A DNA stretch of 64,000 nt from Allohoeflea poritis (GTDB lineage: Bacteria > Pseudomonadota > Alphaproteobacteria > Rhizobiales > Rhizobiaceae). Location: assembly GCF_027889715.1 (NCBI RefSeq), contig NZ_JAPJZH010000009.1, positions 1-64,000 of the forward strand. Direction: 5' to 3'. The notes beneath the pieces are model-generated. The model ran no database searches. It was not told the DNA's origin and was given only the letters and a program-made list of their open reading frames with translations. The position numbers and the translations under genes are program-made. Shown one piece after another: positions 15,669 to 24,829 of the stretch. How positions within the stretch are numbered: position 1 is the stretch's first letter; each line of letters begins with the position of its first letter.

Positions 15669-17354
15669 CTACTCGAGATATGTCAGCGGATCGACAGGCT
15701 TTGCGTCTTTCCTGATCTCGAAGTGCAGCTTGGGGCGGGTCGCCTGCCCGCTCATTCCCGAAAGCGCGACCACCTGGCCGCGCGAGACCTGATCGCCGCG
15801 CTCGACGATGAGTTCGCTGGCGTGGCCGTAAACACTCACCAGACCGTTTCCATGCCGCACGAGAACGGTCTTTCCGAATTCCTTCAATCCGGTGCCGGCG
15901 TAGATCACAACGCCATTTTCGGCGGCTTTGACCGGCGTTCCCTTGGGGAGCGATATATCAATGCCGTCATTTCTCGCGCCGCCATCGACGGCGCCGAAGC
16001 CACTCATGATCTGGCCCCGCGCCGGCCAGCGCAATTTGTCGATGCCGGTCGTCTTCGGCGTCGGTGTCGCGACGGCAGCGGCCTGGGCCGGCGTCTCTTC
16101 AGCATAGCTTTTAACGGTCGCAGCAGTACCTTTATTGGCCGGCACGCTCGCCGTCTGCACGCCATCGACGCGGCTATTTGCGCGTGGCACGATCAGGGTC
16201 TGCCCGACACGGATCGTCGCCGTGCTCAGACCGTTGGCAGCTTTCAGGGCGTTGACGGTGATTCCATTCCGGGTCGCGATACCGCTTAGCGAATCGCCGG
16301 GCTGGACCGTGTATGTGGCGCTCGTGCCCGCCGTGCTGCTGCTGGCCGCTATCGTTTTGTTTTCCGCAGCTTCAGGTGTCGTCGGCTTAGGTGTTGGCGC
16401 CTTGGGCAACACGGCCACCTGACGGTCCGGCGCCCGTTTCGGCAGCGGCACTTTGTCCGGCTGCGCTTCGCCCTGATAGCCGGTGCTTGCGCGGGCGGCG
16501 CGTGTCTTCGGATCATTGTCCGGCGCCGATACCGGTGTCGTGCGTGAATAGACATAGGTCGGAATGATGACGACCTGGCCGGCTGCAACCCTGGACGGAT
16601 CGGCAATCTTGTTTGCCTTCATGATTTCCCGTGCAGGAACGCCGTAACGCCTGGAAAGATTGTAGATGGTCTCTCCGGGTGCAATCGCCACACGCGTTCC
16701 GCCCGTGGTCGTCCAGCCGCCGGCCACGTCGTTGCGCGCAGCCGCGCTTGACGGCGTCGTGCCGGTGATAATCGGATCGGGCGCAGTGCCGAGGCTGTTG
16801 CTTGAAGCCGGTGCTCGCGACGCAACCTGTTTTGGTGCCGGGACCGGTGTGGGAATGCGCGCGACCGGGACTTCGACTTTCTTCGTCACGGGCGCGCGCT
16901 GCAAGTCGGGCTCTTTCGCAGACACGACTGGAACCGGAGCAAGCCGGACGTCTTGCACCGGCGGCTCGATGGCCGGCGCCGAGCGAAGCGGCTTGCGTTC
17001 AACAGCCGGCTGCGCCACATAAACGGGCTGCTGCTGGCTTGTTGCCGGATAGGTCTGCGCAATGGATCCGGTATGGGTACGGTCATATGTGGAAGCGGTG
17101 TTTGCCGCAGATGCATCCCCCGGATAGGGTTGCGCAAGTGCTGGCTCGCCAGGCGCAGGCGCAGGCGCGGGTGCGCGCGCTGTCGCCGTCCCGGCATTGC
17201 GGCTGCCGACCGGCTCCGGCACAGTGCCGGTGAACAGTCCGTGATCGAAACGCGTCGCCTCCGAACTGCAACCTGCGGCAAGACTTGCCAAACAGACAGC
17301 GCCCGCCAGCCTTCTGGCGGTTTTCGACGAGATGGCTGATAGTCTGATACGCAT
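15669..17354 (-). CDS. nlpD: LysM-M23 lipoprotein, NlpD-like amidase activator
   Basis: Envelope lipoprotein of about 561 residues expected to activate cell-separation amidases. The N-terminus has a lipoprotein signal with lipobox LAAGC (Cys29), then a long Pro/Ala-rich linker, LysM 1 (GETIYNLSRRYGVPAREIMK), LysM 2 (TVQPGDSLSGIATRNGITVN) and a C-terminal LytM/M23 domain. Two zinc ligands are lost: NDGIDISLP has Asn where catalytic enzymes have His, and KLHFEIR has Lys where the first His of HxH belongs. It is thus probably a non-hydrolytic activator. Gene order surE-pcm-nlpD is as in many Proteobacteria. ATG at 17354 is preferred; 17357 is also possible. Confidence 0.85.
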   Translation of the reverse strand: MRIRLSAISSKTARRLAGAVCLASLAAGCSSEATRFDHGLFTGTVPEPVGSRNAGTATARAPAPAPAPGEPALAQPYPGDASAANTASTYDRTHTGSIAQTYPATSQQQPVYVAQPAVERKPLRSAPAIEPPVQDVRLAPVPVVSAKEPDLQRAPVTKKVEVPVARIPTPVPAPKQVASRAPASSNSLGTAPDPIITGTTPSSAAARNDVAGGWTTTGGTRVAIAPGETIYNLSRRYGVPAREIMKANKIADPSRVAAGQVVIIPTYVYSRTTPVSAPDNDPKTRAARASTGYQGEAQPDKVPLPKRAPDRQVAVLPKAPTPKPTTPEAAENKTIAASSSTAGTSATYTVQPGDSLSGIATRNGITVNALKAANGLSTATIRVGQTLIVPRANSRVDGVQTASVPANKGTAATVKSYAEETPAQAAAVATPTPKTTGIDKLRWPARGQIMSGFGAVDGGARNDGIDISLPKGTPVKAAENGVVIYAGTGLKEFGKTVLVRHGNGLVSVYGHASELIVERGDQVSRGQVVALSGMSGQATRPKLHFEIRKDAKPVDPLTYLE

Positions 17355-17501
17355 CATACGAGCCCATGTACGCAAAACAACACGGGTACTATGTAACGGA
17401 GTTAAGGTTACTGCCGGGTTAAGCCATCTGTGAAAAATTACCCGGCGCAAATTGCCGTCATTCAGGCCTATTTTGCGGGTTTTACAGCCAACTTCGTGCC
17501 T

Positions 17502-18155
17502 TTAAAGAACCGCGGCACGGCCTTTCAACAGTGGCTGGAAACGCACGGAAAACAGATCCTCCTTCTCGAAGCGGCTGCCGATCTTGGTCAGCCGGACAAC
17601 GGTCTGCGGCTGATCGGCTTCGCCGATCGCGGCGATCATCTTGCCGCCGGAAACAAGGCGCTCGGCAAACAGGCGCGGCATCTCCTGGAATGCTGCACCA
17701 ACCAGGATGCGGTCGAATGTGCCTTCCTGCGGCGATCGTTCCTGACCATCGCCGGTTTCGACAACGATGTTGGAAAATCCGAGGCGGGAAAACCGTTGCG
17801 CGGCGAGCTGGGAAAGCGTCCGATAGCGGTCGACGGTCACCACCCGCTCGACAATCCGGGAAAGCGCTGCGGCCGTAAATCCTGAGCCCGTTCCCACTTC
17901 GAGAACGCGCTGACCCGCTTCGATCTCCAGATTGTGAAGGAGACGCAGGCTGAGATCGGCGCCTTCCATATACTCCCCGCACTCGATCGGGATACTGCGC
18001 GGCGAATAGGCCAGATCCATATATTGCGGCGGTGTGAACATGCTGCGCGGTGTCTGCTCCACCGCGGCGACAAGGCGATTGTCCGATATGCCTTCCGCGC
18101 GCAGCCGCAACACCAGCGACGCAAGTCCCTCCTTCTCGCTCAGTGCGGCCTTCAA
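17502..18155 (-). CDS. pcm: protein-L-isoaspartate O-methyltransferase
   Basis: Cytoplasmic repair enzyme that methylates isoaspartyl residues in damaged proteins using SAM. The 217-residue protein has the PIMT substrate region [20 protein letters not shown] and the SAM-binding motif [13 protein letters not shown], then IVVETGDGQ and FDRILVGAA. The start ATG overlaps the surE stop by four bases (ATGA), indicating translational coupling. A second PIMT-like gene lies at 41311. Confidence 0.92.
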   Translation of the reverse strand: MKAALSEKEGLASLVLRLRAEGISDNRLVAAVEQTPRSMFTPPQYMDLAYSPRSIPIECGEYMEGADLSLRLLHNLEIEAGQRVLEVGTGSGFTAAALSRIVERVVTVDRYRTLSQLAAQRFSRLGFSNIVVETGDGQERSPQEGTFDRILVGAAFQEMPRLFAERLVSGGKMIAAIGEADQPQTVVRLTKIGSRFEKEDLFSVRFQPLLKGRAAVL

Positions 18156-18907
18156 CCAAGCGCCTCCGCGATCCGCTGCTGGACGGAGTAGTCGGTGAAA
18201 TCCAGCTTGAGCGGCGTCACCGAAATCTTGTTGTCCCCCAGCGCTTCCAGGTCCGTTCCCGGCTTGAACTCCTTGGTCTGGTGGGAAAAACGCAGCCAGT
18301 AGTAGGGAACGCCGCGCGCGTCCTCGCGGCGGTCGAGATCAATCCCGTGAACCAGCTTGCCCTGCGACGTCACCGTGACGCCGTCGATGTCCTCGGCGCG
18401 GCTATAGGGGAAATTCACATTGAGAAACGTGCCGGGCGGCAGGTCGATGTCAATGAGCTTGCTCAGCAATTCCGGTGCGACGGCCTCGGTCGTCCCCCAG
18501 GGGACCATGCGTCCATCGTCCCATTTGTAGGCCTGGCTCAATGCGATGGAACGGATGCCGAGCAGCGTGCCTTCGATGGCGCCGGCCACCGTTCCGGAAT
18601 AGGTCACGCCATCGGCGACATTGACGCCCGCATTGACGCCCGAAAGCACCAGGTCGGGCGGCGAGTCCATCAGATCCCTCACAGCCATGATCACGCAATC
18701 CGTTGGCGTGCCGCGCAGTGCGTAATGCCGCTCCGAAACTTCACGCAGCCGCAGCGGCTCGGACAGGGTCAATGAGTGCGCCAGGCCGCTCTGGTCGGTT
18801 TCGGGCGCCACAATCCAGATATCGTCGGACAGGGTTCGCGCAATGCGTTCGAGCGCGGCAAGGCCTTCCGCATGAATTCCGTCATCATTGGTCAGCAATA
18901 TCCGCAT
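18152..18907 (-). CDS. surE: 5'/3'-nucleotidase SurE
   Basis: Metal-dependent nucleoside monophosphatase, 251 residues, thought to act in survival during stationary phase. It begins with the metal-binding [16 protein letters not shown], followed by [15 protein letters not shown] (with the SGxxHS loop), TPTDCV, the [19 protein letters not shown] active-site loop and the C-terminal tetramer arm. ATG at 18907 is the family start; AAGGAAAGAG lies upstream. It is 29 bases downstream of serS and overlaps pcm. Confidence 0.95.
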   Translation of the reverse strand: MRILLTNDDGIHAEGLAALERIARTLSDDIWIVAPETDQSGLAHSLTLSEPLRLREVSERHYALRGTPTDCVIMAVRDLMDSPPDLVLSGVNAGVNVADGVTYSGTVAGAIEGTLLGIRSIALSQAYKWDDGRMVPWGTTEAVAPELLSKLIDIDLPPGTFLNVNFPYSRAEDIDGVTVTSQGKLVHGIDLDRREDARGVPYYWLRFSHQTKEFKPGTDLEALGDNKISVTPLKLDFTDYSVQQRIAEALG

Positions 18908-18936
18908 CCGAAGGTCTCTTTCCTTCCGCAATCCCG

Positions 18937-20220
18937 TCAGTCGGCGCGCTCGATACGCGTCAGGCCACCCATATAGGGCAGCAGCGCATCGGGCACCGTG
19001 ACGGAACCGTCCTCGTTGAGATAATTTTCCATGACAGCGATCAGCGCCCGGCCGACGGCGACACCGGAGCCGTTGAGCGTGTGCACGAACCGGACACCTT
19101 TTTCACCGGGTATCCGGTAACGCGCCTGCATGCGGCGCGCCTGGAAGTCGCCGCAGACGGAGCAGGACGAAATCTCGCGATACGTGCCCTGCCCCGGCAG
19201 CCAGGCCTCCAGGTCATAGGTCTTGCGCGCGGCAAATCCCATGTCGCCCGTGCACAGCGCCATGACCCGGTAATGCAGGCCGAGCCGCTTGAGCACTTCT
19301 TCCGCGCACGACGTCATGCGCTCCAATTCGTCGATGGACGTTTCCGCATCGGTGATCGAAACGAGTTCGACCTTGTTGAACTGGTGCTGGCGCAGCATGC
19401 CGCGCGTATCGCGCCCGGCGGCGCCGGCTTCAAGGCGGAAACACGGCGTCAGCGCTGTGAAACGAAGCGGCAGCTGATCGTGCTCGAGGATTTCCTCGCG
19501 CACCAGATTGGTCAGTGACACCTCGGCTGTGGGGATCAGCCAGCGGCCATCCGTCGTGTGGAACAGGTCATCAGCAAATTTCGGCAATTGCCCGGTACCA
19601 TACGCCACCTCATCGCGCACCAGGAGCGGTGGCTGCACTTCCGTATAGCCGTGCTCGCTCGTGTGCAGGTCGAGCATGAACTGTCCGAGGGCGCGCTCAA
19701 GGCGCGCGAGTTGGCTTCGCAGCACAACAAAGCGGCTGCCCGAAAGCCGCGAGGCAGTCTCGAAATCCATCTGGCCGAGCGCTTCGCCGATATCGAAATG
19801 CTCCATAGCCGCATGGTTCCAGCCGGGTTTCTCGCCGACAAGGCGCTCCTGAACATTGTCGGCCTCATCGGCGCCGACAGGCACTTCCTCGAGCGGGATG
19901 TTGGGAATTCCGGCGAGCGCATCCTCCAGACGGCTATCCAGAACCCGTGCATCCTCCTCCGCCGCCTGAAGCGCAGATTTCAGCTCGGCGACCTCGGCCT
20001 TGAGGCTCTCGGCCGTCTCCAGGTCCTTGCGTCCCATGGCCGCGCCGATTTCCTTGGAGGCCGCATTCCGGCGCGCCTGCATGTCCTGCAATTTCTGCAC
20101 ATGCTGACGGCGCTCTTCATCAAATCTGATCAGATCGGATGCCGACGGCTCCGCACCACGGCTGGCAAGAGCCGCATCGAGCGCATCGGCGTTTTCACGT
20201 ATCCATTTGATATCAAGCAT
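18937..20220 (-). CDS. serS: seryl-tRNA synthetase
   Basis: Class II aminoacyl-tRNA synthetase, 427 residues, charging tRNA-Ser. The N-terminal 110 residues are the antiparallel coiled-coil arm that grips the tRNA long arm ([19 protein letters not shown] onward). Motif 2 ([20 protein letters not shown]) and motif 3 ([18 protein letters not shown]) are intact, as is the serine-binding TAEVSLTN region. The gene lies between tatC and surE on the minus strand. Confidence 0.97.
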   Translation of the reverse strand: MLDIKWIRENADALDAALASRGAEPSASDLIRFDEERRQHVQKLQDMQARRNAASKEIGAAMGRKDLETAESLKAEVAELKSALQAAEEDARVLDSRLEDALAGIPNIPLEEVPVGADEADNVQERLVGEKPGWNHAAMEHFDIGEALGQMDFETASRLSGSRFVVLRSQLARLERALGQFMLDLHTSEHGYTEVQPPLLVRDEVAYGTGQLPKFADDLFHTTDGRWLIPTAEVSLTNLVREEILEHDQLPLRFTALTPCFRLEAGAAGRDTRGMLRQHQFNKVELVSITDAETSIDELERMTSCAEEVLKRLGLHYRVMALCTGDMGFAARKTYDLEAWLPGQGTYREISSCSVCGDFQARRMQARYRIPGEKGVRFVHTLNGSGVAVGRALIAVMENYLNEDGSVTVPDALLPYMGGLTRIERAD

Positions 20221-20295
20221 GTTCGTGGCCCAGTTTCAGGCTGGAGAATTACGGTTTGTCTTGCAGAGCCGGTGTCGAATACCGGAAACACGACG

Positions 20296-21141
20296 TTATG
20301 GTGTGGAGGCCTCGGAGGATGCATTCTCGTCATCGGACGGTGCATCGGATTCATCCTCGGCCCCGCTCTCGGCGCGCCGTTTTTCCACGATTCGGGCTGC
20401 ATAGATGGCAATCTCGTAGAGAAGGATGGTGGGAAGTGCAAGGCCGATCTGGCTTGCCGGATCGGGCGGGGTCAATATGGCGGCCGCGACAAAGGCGGCA
20501 ACAATCGCGTATTTGCGCTTCGAGGCCAGCCCGTCGGCTGTCACCAGCCCGACACGGGCCAGCAGCGTGGTGACCACCGGCAGCTGGAAGACCAGACCGA
20601 AGGCAAAGATCAGCGTCATGATCAGGTCGAGATATTCCGAGACCTTCGGAAGCAGCTCGATCGCCACCTTGCCGCCGTCTGCAGGCTGTTCCATCGACAG
20701 GAAGAACCACAGCACCATCGGCGTGAAAAACAGGTAGACCAGAGCGCCGCCAAGCAGGAACAGCAAGGGAGATGCGATCAGAAAGGGCAGGAACGCCGCC
20801 TTCTCGTTCTTGTAGAGCCCCGGTGCGACGAATTTGTAGACCTGCGCCGCGATCATCGGGAACGCGATCACGAGACCGCCGAACATGGCAATCTTGATCT
20901 GCGTGAAGAAGAATTCCTGCGGGGCCGTGTAGATGAGCTCGATCTGACGGCCTTCGAGGCCCGCCCATTCGACGGCCCAGGAAAACGGCACGACCAGCAG
21001 GTTGAATAATTGCTTGGCAAAGAAGAAGCAGACCAGAAAGGCAACGAAAAAACCGCCAACAGCCCACATCAGGCGCTGGCGCAGCTCAATGAGGTGCGAA
21101 AGCAACGGCTGAGCCGTATCGTCTAGTTCCTCGGTGGTCAC
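20296..21141 (-). CDS. tatC: Sec-independent translocase TatC
   Basis: Polytopic core receptor of the twin-arginine export system, 281 residues with six hydrophobic segments. The cytoplasmic N-terminus PLLSHLIELRQRL carries the conserved HLxELRxRL motif, and the first periplasmic loop has FFTQIKIAMFGG with FPMIAAQVYKFVAPGLYKNE. The C-terminal tail is acidic and serine-rich. The start overlaps the tatB stop by four bases, so the pair is translationally coupled. Confidence 0.96.
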   Translation of the reverse strand: MTTEELDDTAQPLLSHLIELRQRLMWAVGGFFVAFLVCFFFAKQLFNLLVVPFSWAVEWAGLEGRQIELIYTAPQEFFFTQIKIAMFGGLVIAFPMIAAQVYKFVAPGLYKNEKAAFLPFLIASPLLFLLGGALVYLFFTPMVLWFFLSMEQPADGGKVAIELLPKVSEYLDLIMTLIFAFGLVFQLPVVTTLLARVGLVTADGLASKRKYAIVAAFVAAAILTPPDPASQIGLALPTILLYEIAIYAARIVEKRRAESGAEDESDAPSDDENASSEASTP

Positions 21142-21764
21142 GCGGTCTCTCCGCTGGTTTTTGCGGATTTGGAAGCCTGCGCGGTCTTGCGCGTGGCTGC
21201 GCGCCGCGCCGGCTTCTTCGCTTCAGATGCTGGTTTGGAAGCCGAAACCGGTTTCTTCTCGGCAGGCTTTCGAGTCGTGCTGCGGCGCGGCGCTGCCTTC
21301 TTTTTCGCGCCATTGTTCGCCGCCTTGGCTTCCGTCTTGGCCGCGGGCGGCTTTTTCTTCGTTGCCGCGCTGCCGGTAGCCGATTTCACCGCTTTCTTCG
21401 GTTCGGGCTCCGACTTCGCCTCGGCCTTTGTCGCTGCCGGTTTGCTTTCCGCCGCCGGTTCCTTCATCGCTTTGTCGAGGTCGGCCTTGATCTCCTTGCC
21501 CGCATCGCGGATCGGATCAATCGCCTCCTTCAGGATGTTTGTCGGATTGAGCTGCTTGGCCTCGTCGAGGACATTCTTGACATCGTCGAGCTCCGCCTCC
21601 TTGAGAGCCTCGTCGAACTGGCTTCGGAACTCGCCCGCCATCGCGCGCAACTTGCGGGTCGTGCGCCCGAACGTGCGCAGCATTCCCGGCAGGTCTTTCG
21701 GCCCGACGACAAGGATCAGCACCAGCGCTACGACCAGAAGTTCCGGCCAGCCAAGATCCAACAT
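21138..21764 (-). CDS. tatB: Sec-independent translocase TatB
   Basis: Single-span Tat subunit forming the substrate receptor with TatC. The 208 residues comprise an N-terminal helix and hinge (MLDLGWPELLVVALVLILVV, then GPKDLP), an amphipathic helix (RTFGRTTRKLRAMAGEF) and a long Lys/Ala/Pro-rich low-complexity tail, the latter typical for alphaproteobacterial TatB. Distinguished from TatA by length and by the Glu after the Pro in the membrane helix. Confidence 0.94.
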   Translation of the reverse strand: MLDLGWPELLVVALVLILVVGPKDLPGMLRTFGRTTRKLRAMAGEFRSQFDEALKEAELDDVKNVLDEAKQLNPTNILKEAIDPIRDAGKEIKADLDKAMKEPAAESKPAATKAEAKSEPEPKKAVKSATGSAATKKKPPAAKTEAKAANNGAKKKAAPRRSTTRKPAEKKPVSASKPASEAKKPARRAATRKTAQASKSAKTSGETA

Positions 21765-21841
21765 AAATGCGCCTCCCCGCAGCGTCCGCCGCGGTCAACA
21801 TGCGTGTGAAGAAAGCGGATTATTCTGCGGCTGTGCCCCGG

Positions 21842-22042
21842 TCAGCTTTTTTCCGTTTTTTCATCGGCCTTGTGTTCAACCGTTTTGGCCGTGTCGGCAG
21901 ACTCGTCTTCACCCATTCCCTTGCGGAAGTTCTTGATGCCCTTTGCGACGTCGCCCATCAGTTCCGGAATCTTGCCCCGGCCAAACAGCAACAGCACCAC
22001 GACCAGCACGATCAGCCAGTGCCAAATGCTAAAACTACCCAT
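21842..22042 (-). CDS. tatA: Sec-independent translocase TatA
   Basis: Pore-forming subunit of the Tat system, 66 residues: membrane helix [18 protein letters not shown], the [20 protein letters not shown] hinge and amphipathic helix with its Phe-Gly pair, and a short acidic tail. It precedes tatB by 77 bases. An ABC ATPase gene (22087-23178) separates it from scpB, where these genes are usually adjacent. Confidence 0.95.
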   Translation of the reverse strand: MGSFSIWHWLIVLVVVLLLFGRGKIPELMGDVAKGIKNFRKGMGEDESADTAKTVEHKADEKTEKS

Positions 22043-22086
22043 ACTCTTATCTCCCTGAGGATCTCATCGGTTGATGTAGGTTCTTT

Positions 22087-23178
22087 CTACCCACTTTCAA
22101 ACATCATTATGTCATGGTCGTTAACGCAAAGCATCACCTCGCGCAATCCTGTCGGCAGCTGTCCGGCCTTCAATCTTGCCTGCACGACCTGTTCGGTTCC
22201 CGGCACCGCCAGACCCAGTTGCTCGACCACGCCCAGAAAGCGCCGGAAGACGATACGCGCCGGAATATCGCCGTCACGCTCCTTCACCTCGACGCTGGAA
22301 AGCCTGATGGCCACCGACAACCTGCCTCCATCGGCGGCATCTTTTGCCGAAAATGTTCCGAGCGGCGTCTCGACGCGGCCCTCCCGCACGTGCCCTTCAA
22401 ACACGTTCAATTCCGAGAAGAATGCCGCCGTAAACAAATCGACCGGACGGTAATAGAGATCCTCGGCGGAACCCACCTGGATCAGCCGCCCGTCCTTCAA
22501 GAGAGCGATACGGTCAGCCATGCGCATTGCCTCTTCCGCATCGTGGGTAACCATCAGCGCCGTCGCACGCGTCTCCCGCAATATGGCGAGCGTCTCGTCA
22601 CGGACTGTGTCCCGCAATCGCGAATCGAGGCCAGAGAACGGCTCGTCCATCAGCAGAACGGACGGGCGCGGAGACAGCGCGCGCGCCAGCGCCACCCGCT
22701 GCTGCTCTCCGCCCGACAGGGCGTGCGGGTACTGATCGGCATAGTTGGTCAACCCCACCCGCTCCAGCGCGACCATCGCTTCCTTCTTCGATTCACTCTC
22801 CGACAGCGCATTGAGGCCGAAACGGACATTCTCGAACACTGTCATATGCGGAAACAGCGCAAAATCCTGGAACATCAGCCCGACACCGCGGCGTTCGGGC
22901 GGAATGAACGCGCCGGGTCCGGAGACCTCCCGGCCGTTCAGCAGGATGCGTCCCTCGCGCGGCACTTCCAGCCCGGCCGCAAGGCGCAGCAAAGTCGTTT
23001 TTCCGGAACCTGACGGGCCCAGAAGACAAAGCACCTCGCCGGGCGCAGCCTGAAGCGAAACGCCGTCGAGCGTGAATTGGCCCTGATAGTCATGCCTGAT
23101 GTCTTCAAACGCCAACTCGGCGGCAAAGGTCACACCGGCGCTTGGCTGGACGCCATGCTGAGATGAGGCTGGGGTCAA
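22087..23178 (-). CDS. ABC transporter ATP-binding protein, FbpC/PotA-like
   Basis: ATPase subunit of an importer, 363 residues. Walker A (LLGPSGSGKTTLLRLAAGL), Q-loop (MFQDFALFPHMTVFENV), signature (ALSGGEQQRVALARAL), Walker B (VLLMDEPFSGLDSRL) and the switch His (LMVTHDAEEAM) are all intact. The 130-residue C-terminal extension looks like the TOBE regulatory domain of ferric iron, thiamine or polyamine importers. No permease or binding-protein gene adjoins it, so it must serve a transporter encoded elsewhere. It sits between scpB and tatA and is unrelated to both. Confidence 0.88.
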   Translation of the reverse strand: MTPASSQHGVQPSAGVTFAAELAFEDIRHDYQGQFTLDGVSLQAAPGEVLCLLGPSGSGKTTLLRLAAGLEVPREGRILLNGREVSGPGAFIPPERRGVGLMFQDFALFPHMTVFENVRFGLNALSESESKKEAMVALERVGLTNYADQYPHALSGGEQQRVALARALSPRPSVLLMDEPFSGLDSRLRDTVRDETLAILRETRATALMVTHDAEEAMRMADRIALLKDGRLIQVGSAEDLYYRPVDLFTAAFFSELNVFEGHVREGRVETPLGTFSAKDAADGGRLSVAIRLSSVEVKERDGDIPARIVFRRFLGVVEQLGLAVPGTEQVVQARLKAGQLPTGLREVMLCVNDHDIMMFESG

Positions 23179-23214
23179 TGGCTGCTTTCTTCGACTGACT
23201 TACGCTTCAGCCTA

Positions 23215-23958
23215 CTACTCGTCTCCTTCACCCAGCGGTGTCAAGAGGCCCAGCTCCTCCAGATCCATCTGCGTAATCGGATCTTCGTCCTCTGCAAGGT
23301 CGTCATTTGCCGGCGGAACCGGCACCTTGAAGTTGGACGGAATTCGTGACGACAACAAACCGGCACCCTTCAACTCGTCCAGTCCCGGCAGATCGCGCAG
23401 TTCCTCCATGCCGAAATGATCGAGGAAATCGAGCGTCGTGCCGTAGGTGACGGGTCTTCCGGGTGTGCGGCGGCGGCCGCGCATCTTGATCCACCCCGAC
23501 TCAAGCAGGACATCCAGCGTGCCGCGGGATGTCGCGACGCCTCTGATTTCCTCAATCTCCGCTCGCGTGACCGGCTGGTGATAAGCAATGATAGAAAGCA
23601 CTTCGAGCGCCGCGCGCGACAGCTTGCGCACATCGGTCTGATCGCGATGAATCAGGAAGGAAAGATGGTCGGCCGTGCGGAAAGCCCAATGATCGTCGAT
23701 GCGTCGCAGATTGACACCCCGCAGGCTGTAGAACCCGGCAAGGCGCTTCATGACGGCCGACACGTCGGTCCCTTCCGGAAGCTTTTCGGCAATCGCCTTT
23801 TCGGAGATGGGCTCCGCAGACGCAAACACCAGCGCCTCCGCGATGCGTTCCGCCTCGTGCATGGCGCGCTGTGCCGTGTCCGCGTCCTCGCCCGCCTCGA
23901 CGGCCGGAACAGCATCCTTGTCAAAGGGCACAATATTGGCCTGTGTTCCTTCCGACAT
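23215..23958 (-). CDS. scpB: segregation and condensation protein ScpB
   Basis: Winged-helix kleisin-interacting subunit of the SMC-ScpAB chromosome condensin, 247 residues. The family core runs from EAERIAEALVFASAEPISE through YHQPVTRAEIEEIRGV to GTTLDFLDHFGMEELRDLP. ATG at 23958 has a strong ribosome site (GAGGAGGAAG) embedded in the end of scpA; the scpA stop lies one base before this start, so the pair is coupled. A longer start at 24099 would run inside scpA and is rejected. Confidence 0.93.
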   Translation of the reverse strand: MSEGTQANIVPFDKDAVPAVEAGEDADTAQRAMHEAERIAEALVFASAEPISEKAIAEKLPEGTDVSAVMKRLAGFYSLRGVNLRRIDDHWAFRTADHLSFLIHRDQTDVRKLSRAALEVLSIIAYHQPVTRAEIEEIRGVATSRGTLDVLLESGWIKMRGRRRTPGRPVTYGTTLDFLDHFGMEELRDLPGLDELKGAGLLSSRIPSNFKVPVPPANDDLAEDEDPITQMDLEELGLLTPLGEGDE

Positions 23959-23959
23959 G

Positions 23960-24820
23960 CTAGGCTTCCTCCTCTGGTCCCGCGGGGTCGGAGACATTCT
24001 GTCCCCGCCGCAGGTAAAGCGGCGCGAATGGCACCTCCTGCCGCATCTCAAGGCGCCCTTCCCTGACCATTTCCAGCGAAGCGGCAAACGCGCTGGCAAT
24101 CGCCGTCGCCCGCTCTTCCGGATCGCTCAGATAGCGGACCAGGAAATGGTCAAGCGCCGTCCATTCGTGCAGATCGCCGATCATGCGCTGCAAAATGACG
24201 CGGGCATCGCCCAGCGACCACACCCTGCGCTTTGAAATGGTCACCTGGGTGACCGATTGCCGCTGCCGCAGCCCCGCATAGGCGTTCAGAAGATCATACA
24301 GCGTTGCCTCGAACTCCGACTTGCGCTCGATGATGACGGGTTCCGGATCACCGCGAACAAACACTTCGCGGCCGACACGGTTCCGGTTGACCAGTCGCGT
24401 TGCCGCGTCGCGCATTGCCTCGAGCCGTTTCAGGCGAAACGCCAGTTGCGCGGCCATTTCCTCGCCCGTCGGCTCATCGCCGTCGCTCTTTTGCGGAATC
24501 AGCAGTTTCGATTTCAGGAACGCCAGCCATGCGGCCATGACCAGATAGTCGGCGGCAAGTTCCAGGCGCAGGCGCCGTGCGCTGTCGACGAATGACAGAT
24601 ATTGTTCCGCCAGCGCCAGCACCGATATGCGTGCCAGATCGACTTTCTGGTTGCGCGCCAGGTGCAGCAGCAGGTCGAGCGGTCCTTCGAAACCGTCTAT
24701 ATCGACCACGAGCGACGGCTCGCCGATGCCCCGATCGGAGCTGTCCGCATTCTCCCACAACTGGTCCATCGGGGCTTTCGCCTCGTTTGGACTTTGCTGT
24801 TCGCGCAGCGCGTTCACCAT
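23960..24820 (-). CDS. scpA: segregation and condensation protein ScpA
   Basis: Kleisin subunit bridging the SMC heads, 286 residues. The N-terminal signature FEGPLDLLLHLARNQKVDLA and YLVMAAWLAFLKSKLLIP are diagnostic; the C-terminal winged helix includes VTQVTISKRRVWSLGDA and REGRLEMRQEVPFAPLYLR. The gene starts nine bases after nagZ and is followed at once by scpB. Confidence 0.94.
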   Translation of the reverse strand: MVNALREQQSPNEAKAPMDQLWENADSSDRGIGEPSLVVDIDGFEGPLDLLLHLARNQKVDLARISVLALAEQYLSFVDSARRLRLELAADYLVMAAWLAFLKSKLLIPQKSDGDEPTGEEMAAQLAFRLKRLEAMRDAATRLVNRNRVGREVFVRGDPEPVIIERKSEFEATLYDLLNAYAGLRQRQSVTQVTISKRRVWSLGDARVILQRMIGDLHEWTALDHFLVRYLSDPEERATAIASAFAASLEMVREGRLEMRQEVPFAPLYLRRGQNVSDPAGPEEEA

Positions 24821-24829
24821 GGCAGGACC

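Noticed and set aside
22087-23178. Complete iron or polyamine import operon
   Set aside because: Only the ATPase is present; adjacent genes are scpB and tatA.
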